DNA of 64,000 nucleotides from DATHXC01 sp035459965 (GCA_035459965.1 DATHXC010000013.1:62001-126000), one strand, 5' to 3'; positions 9,126 to 17,604 are shown, counted from the first letter of the stretch. Program-made: numbers and translations. Notes: generated by a model not told the origin, from the letters alone.

Positions 9126-11332
9126 ACTTTCTCCAGCTTGGCATACTCCAGCGCCAGCCACTTCAGGCCTTCGCGGCCAAAATTGACCTGCACGCGCATG
9201 TCGCTGGCATTGCCTTCGTAACTCACCACCACGCCTTGCCCAAATTTGCTATGGGCAACGCTCTGGCCTATCTTCCATGGCATTGCGCTTTTCTGGCTGC
9301 TGCTTTGCTGGTTGCTCATCACGGATGGCATGGCGTTGTAATCCATTGCCGGTTTTGAGCTGCCACGTGCATTTAAGCGCTTTAGCAATTCCTCAGGGAT
9401 CTCATCGAGAAAGCGCGACGCAATTCCATACCTGATCTGTCCATGCAGCATACGGCTTTGCGCGTGGCTCAAATACAGTCGTTGGCGTGCGCGCGTCACG
9501 GCGACATACATCAGGCGCCGCTCTTCTTCCAGCCCATTGTTCTCATACATGCTGTTCTCATGCGGGCATAAGCCTTCTTCCAGCCCGCTGATGAATACCG
9601 CCTTGAATTCCAGGCCCTTAGCGGCATGAACTGTCATTAATTGCAGTGCATCACGGCCCGCTTCGGCTTGATGCTCGCCTGCTTCCAGGCTGGCGTGTGT
9701 CAGGAACTGGGTCAGCAGTGATTGGGCCACTTCGCCATTTTCATCTACGCTCATGCCTATGCCCTGATTCATGAATGCAGTGGCAGCAGAAACCAGTTCT
9801 TCCAGGTTTTCGATGCGGTCTTCACCTTCCTTTTCATTCTGGTAAAAAGTTTTCAGCCCAGAGAGCGAGGTAGCAAGCTCGGCGACTTCTGGCAGGCTGA
9901 TGCCCATGGCTTCTTCCTGCATTTGCTTGATCAGGGTCACAAACATGGCGATCTTGCCTGTGCTTTGCAGTGCGGCCTGCCACAGGCTGCTATCCTGTCT
10001 GCGGGCGACTTCCTGTAACTGTTCCAAACTGCGTGCGCCGATACCGCGGGTAGGGAAGTTGATCACGCGCAACAAGGCAGTATCGTCTTCGGGATTAGCC
10101 ATTAGCCGCATGTAGGCGAGCGCATGCTTGATCTCGGCACGTTCAAAAAAGCGTAAGCCCCCATACACGCGATAGGGCAGGCCTGCGGAAAACAAGGCAT
10201 GTTCAAGTACGCGTGATTGTGCGTTGGAGCGATACAGCATGGCGATATCGCTGAGCCCGTAGCCTTCGCGGTTCAGCGATTGAATTTCTTCGACAATAAA
10301 ATTGGCTTCTTCGATATCGTTATAGGCTTCGTAAACCCTTACCGGCTCACCCTTGCCCGCCGAAGTCCACAGGTTTTTGCCAAGGCGATTGCGGTTATGG
10401 GTGATGATGGCGTTGGCTGCATCCAGGATATTGCTGTGTGAGCGGTAATTTTGCTCCAGTTTGACAATGCTCTGTATCTGGTAGTCTTTTTCAAAATCCA
10501 GCATATTGCCAACACGTGCACCGCGGAAGGCATAGATGGACTGGTCGTCATCACCTACGGCAAACATGCAATTATCCTGGCCTGCCAGCAATTTAAGCCA
10601 CATGTACTGTAGTTTGTTGGTGTCCTGGAACTCATCCACCAGGATATATTTGAAGCGGCTCTGGTAATGTCCGCGGATATTGGCATCGCGACTTAATAAC
10701 TCATAGCAGCGCAGTAGCAGCTCCGCAAAATCCACCACGCCTTCGCGCTGGCATTGTTTGTCATATTCTTCAAACACTTCGCGCATGCGCTGTGAGTGGG
10801 CATCATAAGCATCTACGCTATGCGCGCGCAGGCCTTCTTCCTTGCAGCTGTTGATATAGCCCATCACCTGCTTGGGCGGGAATTTCTCGTCGTCCACATT
10901 CATCAACTTCATCAGGCGTTTGATGGAAGATAGCTGGTCAGCGGTATCCAGTATCTGGAACGTGGCAGGCAGCAAAGCTTCCCGATGATGTGCGCGCAAC
11001 AGACGGTTACACAGGCCATGGAAGGTGCCCACCCACATACCGCGGGTGTTGATTGGCAGCATGCCTGTGAGGCGCGTCAGCATTTCCTTGGCGGCTTTGT
11101 TGGTGAAGGTCACCGCTAGCAAGCCGGTAGGCGAAACCTGCCCAGTCTGGATCAGCCAGGCAATCCTGGTGGTGAGCACGCGGGTTTTACCACTGCCTGC
11201 GCCTGCGAGTATGAGTGCAGATTGATGCGGTAGCGTCACTGCTTCCAGTTGTTTGTCGTTTAAGCCAGAAAGCAGGGAGTCAGATACAGTTTGTGCAGAG
11301 TGGGTGTGGCCAGATTCGATTTGCATAGTCAT
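9122..11332 (-). CDS. uvrD: DNA helicase II, UvrD/Rep type
   Basis: Superfamily 1A 3'-5' DNA helicase of 736 residues acting in excision and mismatch repair. Helicase motifs in order: Q motif LNDKQLEAV, Walker A AGAGSGKT near 43, TFTNKAA, DEFQDTN near 235, GDDDQSIYAFRGA, NYRS, VMTVHAAKG-type LMTVHAAKGLEFK near 570, and VAVTRAR near 625. The C-terminal about 60 residues carry the conserved GQSVAHSKFGQGVVVSYEG domain that binds RNA polymerase in UvrD/PcrA. This matches UvrD better than Rep. Convergent with the membrane-protein gene. Confidence 0.95.
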   Translation of the reverse strand: MTMQIESGHTHSAQTVSDSLLSGLNDKQLEAVTLPHQSALILAGAGSGKTRVLTTRIAWLIQTGQVSPTGLLAVTFTNKAAKEMLTRLTGMLPINTRGMWVGTFHGLCNRLLRAHHREALLPATFQILDTADQLSSIKRLMKLMNVDDEKFPPKQVMGYINSCKEEGLRAHSVDAYDAHSQRMREVFEEYDKQCQREGVVDFAELLLRCYELLSRDANIRGHYQSRFKYILVDEFQDTNKLQYMWLKLLAGQDNCMFAVGDDDQSIYAFRGARVGNMLDFEKDYQIQSIVKLEQNYRSHSNILDAANAIITHNRNRLGKNLWTSAGKGEPVRVYEAYNDIEEANFIVEEIQSLNREGYGLSDIAMLYRSNAQSRVLEHALFSAGLPYRVYGGLRFFERAEIKHALAYMRLMANPEDDTALLRVINFPTRGIGARSLEQLQEVARRQDSSLWQAALQSTGKIAMFVTLIKQMQEEAMGISLPEVAELATSLSGLKTFYQNEKEGEDRIENLEELVSAATAFMNQGIGMSVDENGEVAQSLLTQFLTHASLEAGEHQAEAGRDALQLMTVHAAKGLEFKAVFISGLEEGLCPHENSMYENNGLEEERRLMYVAVTRARQRLYLSHAQSRMLHGQIRYGIASRFLDEIPEELLKRLNARGSSKPAMDYNAMPSVMSNQQSSSQKSAMPWKIGQSVAHSKFGQGVVVSYEGNASDMRVQVNFGREGLKWLALEYAKLEKV

Positions 11333-11448
11333 GCATGATTATCGCAGGTCAGGCGATATTGGAGAACACGCAAATGAAATAAATGGGCAACAACAAGTTG
11401 TGAAGCTGATATGGGAGTTCGGAGTTTTAGCTCGAGATTTTTTGGAAC

Positions 11449-11454
11449 TAAAAT
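11449..11454 (+). promoter_or_regulatory. possible -10 box of the small RNA
   Basis: TAAAAT at 11449-11454 is followed 7 bases later by the G at 11461, exactly where the first hairpin of the small RNA begins. No good -35 is visible 17-18 bases upstream (TTTTAG), so the promoter may need an activator or the call may be wrong. Confidence 0.35.
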
Positions 11455-11460
11455 AAACAA

Positions 11461-11593
11461 GGCCGTGTCATATTTACACGACGATGATGTTTACGCATGC
11501 ATCGTCCCACGCTTCTCCTCCCTGAGCGTGGAGCCTTATCTGATGAGGCTATTTCGACCCCGATTTTAATCCCCTTTAATCGGGGTTTTTTTT
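11461..11593 (+). ncRNA. candidate structured small RNA with anti-Shine-Dalgarno loop
   Basis: About 133 bases fold by eye into five consecutive hairpins. H1 is CGTGT/ACACG (11464-11480). H2 is ACGATGATG/CATgCATCGT (11481-11505) with one bulge. H3 is CCACGCT/AGCGTGG (11507-11531), whose 11-base loop contains CTCCTCCC. H4 is AGCCT/AGGCT (11532-11550). H5 is CCCCGATT/AATCGGGG (11558-11585) followed by eight T. The C-rich loop is complementary to the Shine-Dalgarno core, as in some known small RNAs that block ribosome binding sites. It sits alone between divergent uvrD and the groE operon. I cannot name an Rfam family for it with certainty. Confidence 0.6.
11558..11593 (+). terminator. Rho-independent terminator of the small RNA
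   Basis: Eight-bp stem CCCCGATT/AATCGGGG with a 12-base loop, followed immediately by TTTTTTTT. This is the strongest plus-strand terminator in the window. No protein gene precedes it on this strand, which is the main argument for a small RNA. Confidence 0.85.
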
Positions 11594-11761
11594 GCCTGTT
11601 ATTTTTGTACTGCTTATTCAGGTTACCTGTTTGATTTTTTTATGACAGGCTTGTTTGCTCGGGTTCGGAGTGCAGTATAAACGTAAATTCTGAAAAATGT
11701 AAACAAATGTAAATAAGTTGTTATTATTTTGTTATTGTAAATTCTTTGCATTCAACTTAGC

Positions 11762-11798
11762 AATAAAAAAGCCCAAACTTAAGTTGGGCTTTTTTATT
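11762..11798. terminator. bidirectional terminator downstream of groEL
   Basis: Near-palindrome with 13-bp arms AATAAAAAAGCCC/GGGCTTTTTTATT around AAACTTAAGTT. A-tract and T-tract flank the GC core on both sides, so it can terminate in either direction. It most likely ends the groES-groEL transcript, which arrives from the right. Confidence 0.8.
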
Positions 11799-11820
11799 TA
11801 GTTGCCAATGAATAATCTGG

Positions 11821-11932
11821 CTTCAGTTCGAAGGTGAGACTAGGTGAATTTGAAGCTTGCGACGCTGACAGTACAAGCAGTACGGCAAGGAGCAAGCTTC
11901 AAATTCAACGACGTATCACCGCTGAAATGAAG
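11821..11932. repeat. palindromic repeat element, copy 1 (after groEL)
   Basis: Perfect 16-bp inverted arms (11845-11860 and 11892-11907, core GAATTTGAAGCTTGC) within a longer imperfect palindrome reaching CTTCA at both outer ends. The centre contains CGACGC, CAGTAC repeated and CAAGGAG. The central layout TTGCGACGC ... GGAG(C/T)AA is shared with the element at 24183-24325, so I treat both as one repeat family. It ends 8 bases beyond the groEL stop and may stabilise or terminate the groE mRNA. Confidence 0.65.
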
Positions 11933-11939
11933 TACAGAA

Positions 11940-13583
11940 TTACATCATTCCGCCCATGCCACCCATACCGCCCATATCACCACCACCCATCGCTGGGCCG
12001 TCTTCCTTAGGCAGTTCGGCGATCATGCAGTCAGTAGTCAGCATCAAGCCAGCTACAGAAGCAGCATTTTGCAATGCAGTGCGTGTTACCTTGGTCGGAT
12101 CCAGCACGCCCATTTCAACCATGTCACCATAAGTTTCGTTCGCAGCGTTATAGCCATAGTTGCCTTTACCAGCAGCTACGTTGTTCACAACCACTGAAGG
12201 CTCAACACCGGCGTTTGAAACGATCTGGCGCAATGGTTCTTCGATTGCGCGCAATACGATCTTCACACCAGCATCCTGGTCATGGTTTTCACCCTTAACC
12301 TTGGCAATGGCAGCACGTGCACGAATCAGCGCAACACCACCACCAGCCACGATACCTTCTTCAACCGCTGCACGAGTTGCATGCAATGCATCTTCAACGC
12401 GTGCTTTCTTTTCTTTCATTTCGATTTCAGTAGTCGCGCCAACCTTGATCACAGCAACACCACCAGCTAACTTAGCCATACGTTCCTGCAATTTTTCACG
12501 GTCGTAGTCGCTGGTTGAGTCTTCAACCTGCTTCTTGATCTGGTCGATACGGGTCTTGATGTTAGCTTCAACACCAGCACCGTCGATAATGATGGTGTTT
12601 TCTTTGCCCACTTCGATACGCTTAGCCTGGCCCAGGTCTTCCAGCTTGATGTTTTCAAGCTTTAAGCCCAATTCTTCAGCAATCACGGTACCACCGGTCA
12701 GGATAGCGATATCTTCCAGCATGGCTTTACGACGGTCGCCGAAACCAGGAGCCTTAACAGCACAAGTCTTCAGGATGCCGCGGATGTTGTTCACAACCAG
12801 GGTAGCCAATGCTTCGCCATCGATATCTTCAGCGATAATCAGTAATGGACGACCAGCTTTAGCCACTTGCTCAAGCGCAGGTAACAGGTCACGGATGTTG
12901 GAGATTTTCTTGTCGTAGAGCAGCACGAATGGGCTGTCTAACAGAGCGATTTGGCGATCAGGATTGTTGATGAAGTAAGGTGAGAGGTAGCCACGGTCAA
13001 ACTGCATACCTTCAACTACGTCCAGTTCATTTTGCAGGCCTGAACCGTCTTCAACAGTAATCACACCTTCTTTACCAACCTTGTCCATTGCATCAGCAAT
13101 GATCTGGCCAATAGAGAAATCAGAGTTGGCAGAAATAGCGCCAACCTGTGCGATTTCCTTGCTGGTCGTACATTCTTTGGATTGTGCCTTCAGGTCAGCA
13201 ACAGCAGCTTCAACAGCCTTGTCGATACCGCGCTTCAGGTCCATCGGGTTCATACCGGCAGCAACAGATTTCATGCCTTCACGGATAATAGCTTGAGCCA
13301 GTACGGTAGCTGTAGTAGTGCCGTCACCAGCAATGTCGGAAGTCTTGGAAGCAACTTCTTTCACCATTTGCGCGCCCATGTTTTCAAACTTGTCTTTCAG
13401 TTCGATTTCCTTGGCAACAGAAACACCATCCTTGGTAATGGTAGGGGCGCCGTATGAGCGCTCCAGCACAACGTTACGGCCTTTAGGGCCTAGGGTTACT
13501 TTTACAGCGTTGGCGAGAATATTCACGCCATTGGTCATTTTTTGGCGAACTTCATCGCCGAAACGTACGTCTTTAGCAGCCAT
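11940..13583 (-). CDS. groEL: chaperonin GroEL
   Basis: The 547-residue 60-kDa chaperonin subunit that forms the ATP-dependent folding chamber with GroES. Diagnostic features include AAKDVRFGDEVRQKM at the start, VTLGPKGRNVVLE, the ATPase motif DGTTTATVLAQ near residue 87, GGGVALIRA near 414, and the C-terminal glycine-methionine tail ending GGMGGMGGMM. Length and ends are those of a standard proteobacterial GroEL. It follows groES by 57 bases as the second gene of the heat-shock operon controlled from the promoter near 14027-14055. Confidence 0.99.
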   Translation of the reverse strand: MAAKDVRFGDEVRQKMTNGVNILANAVKVTLGPKGRNVVLERSYGAPTITKDGVSVAKEIELKDKFENMGAQMVKEVASKTSDIAGDGTTTATVLAQAIIREGMKSVAAGMNPMDLKRGIDKAVEAAVADLKAQSKECTTSKEIAQVGAISANSDFSIGQIIADAMDKVGKEGVITVEDGSGLQNELDVVEGMQFDRGYLSPYFINNPDRQIALLDSPFVLLYDKKISNIRDLLPALEQVAKAGRPLLIIAEDIDGEALATLVVNNIRGILKTCAVKAPGFGDRRKAMLEDIAILTGGTVIAEELGLKLENIKLEDLGQAKRIEVGKENTIIIDGAGVEANIKTRIDQIKKQVEDSTSDYDREKLQERMAKLAGGVAVIKVGATTEIEMKEKKARVEDALHATRAAVEEGIVAGGGVALIRARAAIAKVKGENHDQDAGVKIVLRAIEEPLRQIVSNAGVEPSVVVNNVAAGKGNYGYNAANETYGDMVEMGVLDPTKVTRTALQNAASVAGLMLTTDCMIAELPKEDGPAMGGGDMGGMGGMGGMM

Positions 13584-13640
13584 CTTTAAATCTCCTAAAT
13601 TACTAAAATTCTAATGAATGATTGAAAGCGGATCAGGCAA

Positions 13641-13931
13641 TTAAGCCTCTACAACGCCCATCAGATCTTCTTCGCGCATTACCAATAATTCATCGCCGTC
13701 AACTTTTACAGTCTGACCAGCGTATTTGCCGAACAATACTTTTTCGCCAACTTTCACATCCAGCGGAATCAATTTGCCGCTTTCGTCTTTTTTGCCTGGG
13801 CCTACAGCAACAACTTCGCCTTGGTCAGGCTTTTCTGTAGCGGTGTCAGGGATCACGATGCCAGAGGCAGTAGTACGTACTTCTTCCAAACGCTTAACAA
13901 TAACTCGGTCATGCAAAGGACGAATTTTCAT
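13641..13931 (-). CDS. groES: co-chaperonin GroES
   Basis: The 96-residue lid subunit of the chaperonin. It begins MKIRPLHDRVIVKRLEE, has the mobile-loop region ASGIVIPDTATEKPD near 24-35, and ends with LLVMREEDLMGVVE. It is the first gene of the groES-groEL unit, with a GGAG-type ribosome site before the ATG and a CIRCE operator about 70 bases upstream. Confidence 0.99.
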   Translation of the reverse strand: MKIRPLHDRVIVKRLEEVRTTASGIVIPDTATEKPDQGEVVAVGPGKKDESGKLIPLDVKVGEKVLFGKYAGQTVKVDGDELLVMREEDLMGVVEA

Positions 13932-13999
13932 GGGTTTTCTCCAAATGGTTACTGAACAATATTATTTTTTACTACGAATTCCAGAGTAGAAAGGTGACG

Positions 14000-14026
14000 T
14001 TAGCACTCATTCCTATAGAGTGCTAA
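14000..14026. promoter_or_regulatory. CIRCE operator for HrcA
   Basis: TTAGCACTC, nine bases, GAGTGCTAA: a perfect match to the CIRCE inverted repeat bound by the heat-shock repressor HrcA. It lies between the probable promoter and groES and would cover the transcription start. Confidence 0.96.
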
Positions 14027-14055
14027 TAATAGGGGTGATAGGGTTTTTTTTCAAG
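14027..14055 (-). promoter_or_regulatory. sigma32-like promoter of groES-groEL
   Basis: On the minus strand CTTGAA (14055-14050), a 14-base spacer and CCCCTATTA (14035-14027) resemble the RpoH consensus CTTGAA/CCCCAT. The -10 directly abuts CIRCE. This suggests joint positive (sigma32) and negative (HrcA) heat-shock control, as known in several betaproteobacteria. Confidence 0.7.
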
Positions 14056-14146
14056 AGGCAATGTCATATTGCATTGAAATACAAGCAATATAAATAAGGG
14101 GGAGTGCGCTAATTGATGTCGAGAAAACGAGAGAGGGGCTAATAAA

Positions 14147-14174
14147 TGCCTGCTGGTTTTATAACCAGCAGGCA
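14147..14174 (-). terminator. terminator of the cupin gene
   Basis: Perfect 12-bp stem TGCCTGCTGGTT/AACCAGCAGGCA with a four-base loop, 9 bases after the cupin stop on the minus strand and followed there by TTTATT. It separates cupin transcription from the groE promoter. Confidence 0.8.
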
Positions 14175-14182
14175 ATGCAAGC

Positions 14183-14509
14183 TTAAAACTTTAGGAAAGC
14201 CTTCAGGCGGCGCAGCATCTGGCTGATGGCGTTGCCATCAAGCTGATAGTGCTTTTTCAATTCTTTCTTTACTTCCCAGCTGGCTTTCAACCCTGCAGGA
14301 AAAGTTACCAGGTCGCCTTTGCCAAAGCTAACAGGCGAGCCACCTTCTGGGGTGATGACGCATTCGCCTTCCAATATATAGGCGATTTCCTGCTCATGAA
14401 AAAACCATGGGAAAACGGATACTTCCTTTGACCAGGTAGGCCATTTTGAAGTGCCCAATGACTCCAAGCGTGAGGTTTCAGGATTGTGTTCAACGATTAT
14501 ATTGCTCAT
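14183..14509 (-). CDS. cupin domain protein
   Basis: A 108-residue single-domain protein of the small DUF861-type cupin group: WPTWSKEVSVFPWFFHEQEIAYILEGECVITPEGG then SFGKGDLVTFPAGLKASWEVKKELKKHY. The cupin motif 1 histidine/glutamate set (FHEQEIAYILEG) is present and could bind a metal. Such proteins are related to ureidoglycine aminohydrolase-type cupins but the substrate cannot be read from sequence. It stands alone, with its own terminator. Confidence 0.85.
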   Translation of the reverse strand: MSNIIVEHNPETSRLESLGTSKWPTWSKEVSVFPWFFHEQEIAYILEGECVITPEGGSPVSFGKGDLVTFPAGLKASWEVKKELKKHYQLDGNAISQMLRRLKAFLKF

Positions 14510-14740
14510 ATTCTTCTTTCATTGGAATCAGGCTGTAGCCGTGCATATTGCTTGGTCAGCGCAGGAATTATTGGGTATTGATAGACAATTCAGTAAGCCA
14601 GTATGTTACCAGCTTAGCCACGCATGTGATTGGGAATGTCAGATACTTCCTACATAAGTATCAGGTGAATGCTGATGATGAATTTGGAAGGCTTTGGTTA
14701 ATATTCATTCATAAAAATACACCCTCTCTAGGAGTTTTAA

Positions 14741-15271
14741 ATGAAAACCACATCACGTCTGCTTCCGCTATCTACCATTACCTTAATGATTGGCATGCTG
14801 TTTGGATCGGTTTATTCGCTTGCCGACGAGTTGAGCGAAAAAGATAGATATTTTCTGGAAAATACCAGCCAAACTGCGCGCTATGAGCTTGAAGGCAGCA
14901 AGCTGGCTATATCAAAATCGATGAATGCAACTGTAGTGCGGTTTGCAAGAAAAACCGTGCAGGACTACACTAAGCTAATGACGGATATCAATCTGTTAAC
15001 CAGAGAGAAATCTATGAGTGTCAGCCCGGAGCTTAACCCTGCCCAGCAAGAGAATTTACAGTTATTGGCAAATAAAGATGGCCTGGAGTTTGATGCTCAA
15101 TATGCTGCAGGGTTCGCTGAAGAAGCGCACGCAAACCAGGTGGAATACTTTACTGATGCAGCTGAAGATGCAGACGATCTGGATATTAGAAACTTCGCCA
15201 AGAAAGCTCAGCCAGGTTTGAAGCAGCACCTGTTTGCGGCAAGAAACCTGAACAGCAAAATTAATCCTTGA
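14741..15271 (+). CDS. DUF4142 secreted protein (ferritin-like four-helix fold)
   Basis: A 176-residue protein with a signal peptide (hydrophobic segment TITLMIGMLFGSVYSLA, cleavage near ADE) and an all-helical DUF4142 domain: ENTSQTARYELEGSKLAISKS, VRFARKTVQDYTKLMTDINLL, then EYFTDAAEDADDLDIRNFAKKAQPGLKQHL with the usual late His. DUF4142 proteins resemble ferritin-like folds but generally lack a full iron site. Good ribosome site (AGGAG) before the ATG. Probably periplasmic; function unknown. Confidence 0.83.
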   Translation: MKTTSRLLPLSTITLMIGMLFGSVYSLADELSEKDRYFLENTSQTARYELEGSKLAISKSMNATVVRFARKTVQDYTKLMTDINLLTREKSMSVSPELNPAQQENLQLLANKDGLEFDAQYAAGFAEEAHANQVEYFTDAAEDADDLDIRNFAKKAQPGLKQHLFAARNLNSKINP

Positions 15272-15368
15272 TATTCAAAGAGGCTAAACAATCCAAATTT
15301 ATAGGGGAACAAATGGCTAATTTAATTAATTAATAAAACCCAAGTTTGGGAAATGACTGGAGGAACAA

Positions 15369-16217
15369 ATGCTAGTCTCAATTTATACACCAACAAAAAA
15401 TCGTAAAGATGCGCTTGAGAGAGCTGTAAATTCTGTTTTAAATCAAACATATAACAATATTGAGTTAATTGTTGTCAATGATGGATCTACTGACTCCACT
15501 GCGGATTTTTTGAAAAAAAAATCTCAGCAAGATAATCGGCTTAAGTATATTAATAACAACTACTCTAGAGGTGCTCCAGCATCTAGAAATATTGCAATTA
15601 AAAATTCAGGGGGTCAGTTTGTGACAGGACTTGATGATGACGATGAGTTTTTACCAGAACGCATTGAAGCATTTGTAAAGTACTGGCAATTATTAGATAA
15701 GCTTGGATACAGCCCCTCATGCTTATATTCCCAAGATATAGTTACTAGAAATGGTGAGCGAATATTTAATAGCCATAAAAAAGGAATGATTGAAGCTTCA
15801 GATTTGTTTGAATTTAATTTTATTGGCAATCAGGTCTTTGCCCCAAAATCTCACTATCTTGGGGCGGGTTTATTTGATGAAGAGTTGCCTGCATGGCAAG
15901 ACCTTGAAATGTTTATGAGAATATTGAAAAATTTTGGTACAGCTCACCTACTAGATTGTGCAACACAAATTTATGACGACACCCCGAGGGATGACCGTAT
16001 TTCTGTAAATGGAGAGTCAAAAATTCGAGAGGCATATTTAAAAATTGCCAATAGACATGCTTCCAAATCGCCAAGAGACGCACAGAAGCTCTTTTTTCAA
16101 GTTTTCTCAAAATACTATGGACTACATCCATCTTTCAAAGATTGGATTCAGTTCATAAAGCTTGGATTGTGGCCAAAAGGGTTAATTAAATTGGCACTCA
16201 AAACATTCCGGGTTTAA
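15369..16217 (+). CDS. family 2 glycosyltransferase
   Basis: A 282-residue GT-A fold enzyme that adds a sugar from a nucleotide-sugar donor. The domain starts at residue 1: VSIYTPTKNRKDALERAV, LIVVNDGSTDST near 35-46, and the metal-binding run DDDDE near 88-92. No membrane helix is evident. A strong GGAGG ribosome site precedes the ATG. The gene is markedly AT-rich compared with both neighbours and stands alone with no polysaccharide locus, which suggests transfer. Acceptor and donor unknown. Confidence 0.9.
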   Translation: MLVSIYTPTKNRKDALERAVNSVLNQTYNNIELIVVNDGSTDSTADFLKKKSQQDNRLKYINNNYSRGAPASRNIAIKNSGGQFVTGLDDDDEFLPERIEAFVKYWQLLDKLGYSPSCLYSQDIVTRNGERIFNSHKKGMIEASDLFEFNFIGNQVFAPKSHYLGAGLFDEELPAWQDLEMFMRILKNFGTAHLLDCATQIYDDTPRDDRISVNGESKIREAYLKIANRHASKSPRDAQKLFFQVFSKYYGLHPSFKDWIQFIKLGLWPKGLIKLALKTFRV

Positions 16218-16230
16218 TTTTCGAAGGATG

Positions 16231-16249
16231 TTTCAAAGCATCTTTGAAA
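16231..16249. terminator. short hairpin after the glycosyltransferase
   Basis: Perfect 8-bp stem TTTCAAAG/CTTTGAAA with a three-base loop, 14 bases after the glycosyltransferase stop. There is no long T run, so terminator function is uncertain. Confidence 0.4.
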
Positions 16250-16252
16250 TTG

Positions 16253-16294
16253 GTTCTAACAGATAAACTAAAATGTAAACTTATCTGTTAGAAC
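16253..16294. repeat. perfect 14-bp inverted repeat
   Basis: GTTCTAACAGATAA at 16253-16266 and its exact complement at 16281-16294, with a 14-base spacer. It lies between the AT-rich glycosyltransferase gene and the exporter ATG at 16325. It could be a terminator hairpin, an operator for the exporter, or a remnant of an insertion boundary. Confidence 0.6.
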
Positions 16295-16324
16295 ACAAGT
16301 TGATTGTGAATTCTTAAACCTAAT

Positions 16325-17602
16325 ATGTCACTCAGCCCCGAAAAAATACCAACGCCGCAGCTCGGGGCAATTCCACTTCCATCCAGTAATCTGCTGGCCA
16401 TTATGTTGGCAGGCCTTGCCATGCTGGGGCCGTTTTCGGTAGATACATACCTGCCTGCATTTCCCAATATTGAAACGTCTCTGGGTGCCAGCCTGATAGA
16501 AGTTCAGCAGACGCTGACAGCCTATATGTTCTCTTTTGCCATTATGATCCTTTGGCACGGCTCGCTCTCTGATGCATTTGGCCGCCGCAACATTATTCTG
16601 GTATCGCTAGCAGTATTTGCAGTTGCCACATTAGGCTGTGCTGCTGCACATAGCGTGGAATACCTCTGGGCTTTCCGCATGCTGCAGGGTTTGTCGGCGG
16701 GTGCTGGCGTCGTGGTGGGCCGGGCTATTATTCGTGATACTTATTCGGATGTGCCTGCTGCAAGACTATTGTCGTTAGTCACCATGATATTTGCGATTGC
16801 GCCTGCCATAGCACCTATCCTTGGGGGCTGGATAGTCAAACTGTACGACTGGCGCACTATTTTCCTCACGCTGTTTGCTTACACCGTTATTTTGCTGTGG
16901 TATTGCTATAAAAAATTACCTGAGACATTGCCGGTAGAAAAGCGCACGCCATTCAACCCGCATTTTCTGGCCTTTAGTTACAAACAGGTATTCCGCTCCC
17001 CGGTATTCCAGATGAAAGCTGGGGCAATTGCATTTAATTTTGCAGGCTTGTTTCTTTACGTGGCAGCGGCGCCAGTATTCATTACCAAGCACCTAGGTCT
17101 GGGGCCGGATCAGTTTGCCTGGCAGTTCATCCCTGCCGTTGCGGGTATCTTTCTTGGGGCATTTGCGGCAAATCGCCTGGCAGGGAAAGTATCAATCCCC
17201 AAGTTGATGTTTATGGGCTATTCACTACTGATCGGCTCGGCATTGGCCAATGTCATTTATCACGCCTTCTTCCCGCCCGCCATTCCCTGGTCAGTCATCC
17301 CCTTGTTTTTTTATACACTGGGTATGTCGCTGGTAGCCCCCATACTGACGTTGCTGGTGATGGACCTGTTTCCTAATATCCGTGGCACGGTAGCTTCCTG
17401 CCAGTCGTTTACTCAAACCATGCTTGGCGCTGTGGTTTCCGGCCTCATCGCACCTTTTCTGATGCATTCGGTACTTTGGCTGGCAGCAGGCCAATTAACG
17501 TTTGCGTTGATCGGCCTGGGTTTATGGGTAGGTGGGCGGCATTACCATTACACGCATCTGGCGCCGGGTGAAAAGCTTAATGCGTGGGAAACTATTGAAT
17601 AG
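16325..17602 (+). CDS. Bcr/CflA family multidrug efflux MFS transporter
   Basis: A 425-residue major facilitator with twelve predicted membrane helices. The Bcr/CflA (DHA1) signature is clear: LGPFSVDTYLPAFPNIETSLG in helix 1, then HGSLSDAFGRRNIILVSL (motif A between helices 2 and 3) and GAGVVVGRAIIRDTY. Members export bicyclomycin, chloramphenicol or similar compounds by proton antiport. The N-terminus before helix 1 is about 25 residues and proline-rich. No regulator gene is adjacent. Substrate not predictable. Confidence 0.92.
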   Translation: MSLSPEKIPTPQLGAIPLPSSNLLAIMLAGLAMLGPFSVDTYLPAFPNIETSLGASLIEVQQTLTAYMFSFAIMILWHGSLSDAFGRRNIILVSLAVFAVATLGCAAAHSVEYLWAFRMLQGLSAGAGVVVGRAIIRDTYSDVPAARLLSLVTMIFAIAPAIAPILGGWIVKLYDWRTIFLTLFAYTVILLWYCYKKLPETLPVEKRTPFNPHFLAFSYKQVFRSPVFQMKAGAIAFNFAGLFLYVAAAPVFITKHLGLGPDQFAWQFIPAVAGIFLGAFAANRLAGKVSIPKLMFMGYSLLIGSALANVIYHAFFPPAIPWSVIPLFFYTLGMSLVAPILTLLVMDLFPNIRGTVASCQSFTQTMLGAVVSGLIAPFLMHSVLWLAAGQLTFALIGLGLWVGGRHYHYTHLAPGEKLNAWETIE

Positions 17603-17604
17603 GG

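Larger units (their letters stand above)
11333..11939. other. 607-base intergenic region between uvrD and groEL
   Basis: Contains no convincing protein gene. From left to right it holds the uvrD upstream region (11333-11448), a candidate small RNA with its own promoter and terminator (11461-11593), an AT-rich stretch with several GTAAA-containing short repeats and no assigned role (11594-11761), a bidirectional terminator (11762-11798) and a long imperfect palindrome (11821-11932) that reaches almost to the groEL stop. Confidence 0.8.

Noticed and set aside
11594..11761. AT-rich stretch with repeated GTAAA-type words as a possible second small RNA or origin-like region
   Set aside because: No clear promoter, no stable structure by eye except the terminator at 11762, and no DnaA-box cluster.
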